From positions 55,001 through 75,000 of the forward strand of contig MCFG01000253.1 of NCBI GenBank assembly GCA_002104895.1: a stretch of DNA of 20,000 nt, written 5' to 3'. A program made the position numbers and the translations under genes. The stretch comes from Anaeromyces robustus (Eukaryota; Neocallimastigomycota; Neocallimastigomycetes; Neocallimastigales; Neocallimastigaceae). Of the stretch, positions 19,407 through 20,000 are shown piece by piece; position 1 is the stretch's first letter, and each line of letters starts with the position of its first letter. Under the pieces are notes generated by a model. That model worked only from the letters and a program-made list of their open reading frames with translations, had not been told where the DNA came from and did no database searches.

Positions 19407-19970
19407 TATAATTAATAAATAAATAATAATTAATAAATAAATAATAATAAATATAACAATTATTAAAAAAAATGCATATAAATAAAAAGATTTATAATAT
19501 TTTATTAATTATTTATTATTTATTATTGATTATTAATATTTTTAATTATTATTAATAATCAATATAAAATAACTAAAAACTATTTGAAACTAACATAAGA
19601 TAAGAATATATATAAAAACAATTCCATAAAAGCTAAAAGAACCCATTATTTTTATTTTTTAAAAAAAAGTTAATATATGAATGAAATATAATATAGTAAT
19701 AATGATAATTATTATAATAATTGAGAATAAGAGAAAATAAGAAAATATTTATTAATAAAGTGTAAATAATAATTAATAATTAATAATAAAATATGAATAT
19801 GGAATTATTTTAAATAAATAATTAATAAATAATTCTAATAATGATAATAGTTAAATAAATAAGAAATAATATATATAATAAAAAGAAAAAAAAAAAAAAA
19901 AGAATGGCATTTCATATTAAAATTAATATGCAATAATATGCAATAGCATTCTTTTTTTTTTTTTTTTTTT
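19099..19970. repeat. Dispersed repeat, copy B (about 0.87 kb)
   Basis: This is the direct-orientation partner of 10546-11510: the same entry word (aaaaatattagaaatag), an AAT head with a different arrangement of ACT and TTG interruptions (19118-19405), the same hairpin (19524-19538 with 19550-19564), the same core (ctaaaaactatttgaaac from 19573, then aaaagaaccca), the same tail and a terminal palindrome. The core and tail look about 90% or more identical by eye. The 105-bp higher-order unit of copy A is absent. The repeat runs to within 30 bp of the window end, so its outer boundary is uncertain. Confidence 0.9.
19899..19954. repeat. Terminal palindrome of copy B, interior inverted relative to copy A
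   Basis: The arms 19899-19918 and 19935-19954 again start aaagaatg and end cattcttt. The 16-bp centre is aaaattaatatgcaat, the exact reverse complement of the centre in copy A (attgcatattaatttt). The reverse complement of all 56 bp differs from copy A at two positions. The palindrome sits between an A run (from about 19886) and a T run (to 19970), extending the stem. Confidence 0.9.
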
Positions 19971-20000
19971 ATTTTTTTTTTTATTTTTTATATATAATTT

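Overview
The window looks like nuclear DNA of a social amoeba of the genus Dictyostelium (D. discoideum or a close relative). The evidence is extreme A+T content, AAT/Asn-rich low complexity, long pure T or A tracts, tetranucleotide arrays of AAAT/TTTA, an Asn-rich ankyrin-repeat protein with strongly A/T-ending codons, and remnants of a non-LTR retrotransposon resembling the TRE elements of Dictyostelium. The species cannot be fixed from sequence alone.

Genes are sparse. The one large intact gene is on the minus strand at 1009-2928 (639-residue ankyrin-repeat protein). A short secreted cysteine-containing protein is encoded at 14684-14938 (+), downstream of seven 17-bp tandem repeats. A second secreted-type gene at 6821-7115 (-) carries a one-base frameshift. 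A 34-codon Dictyostelium-like fragment at 4342-4446 (+) and a stop-broken reading frame at 15824-16235 (+) are possible gene relics. I recognised no rRNA, tRNA or CRISPR.

Mobile DNA forms the most informative layer. Three decayed pieces of LINE-type elements occur: an endonuclease-domain piece (10200-10475, -), a reverse-transcriptase piece (about 5745-6040, -) and a larger RT-to-C-terminus copy (about 16548-18654, +) with DLKKAY, RGVLQGC and FADD motifs and several frameshifts. Both minus-strand pieces contain a pure A run of about 40 nt inside the old coding sequence. For one of them the plus-strand copy shows only 10 A at the homologous position.

A dispersed repeat of about 0.9 kb is present twice in direct orientation (about 10546-11510 and 19099-19970). 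Each copy has an AAT-rich head, a conserved 15-bp hairpin, a conserved unique core, and a terminal palindrome. The inner part of that palindrome is inverted in one copy relative to the other while the flanks are not.

The remaining sequence is A+T-rich intergenic DNA with homopolymers and microsatellites. The exception is 8727-9175, an island of roughly one-third G+C with no intact reading frame, which I could not assign. Nothing here forms an operon or a recognisable multigene system. The most unusual signals are the flipped palindrome, the homopolymer growth inside LINE relics, and the unassigned island.
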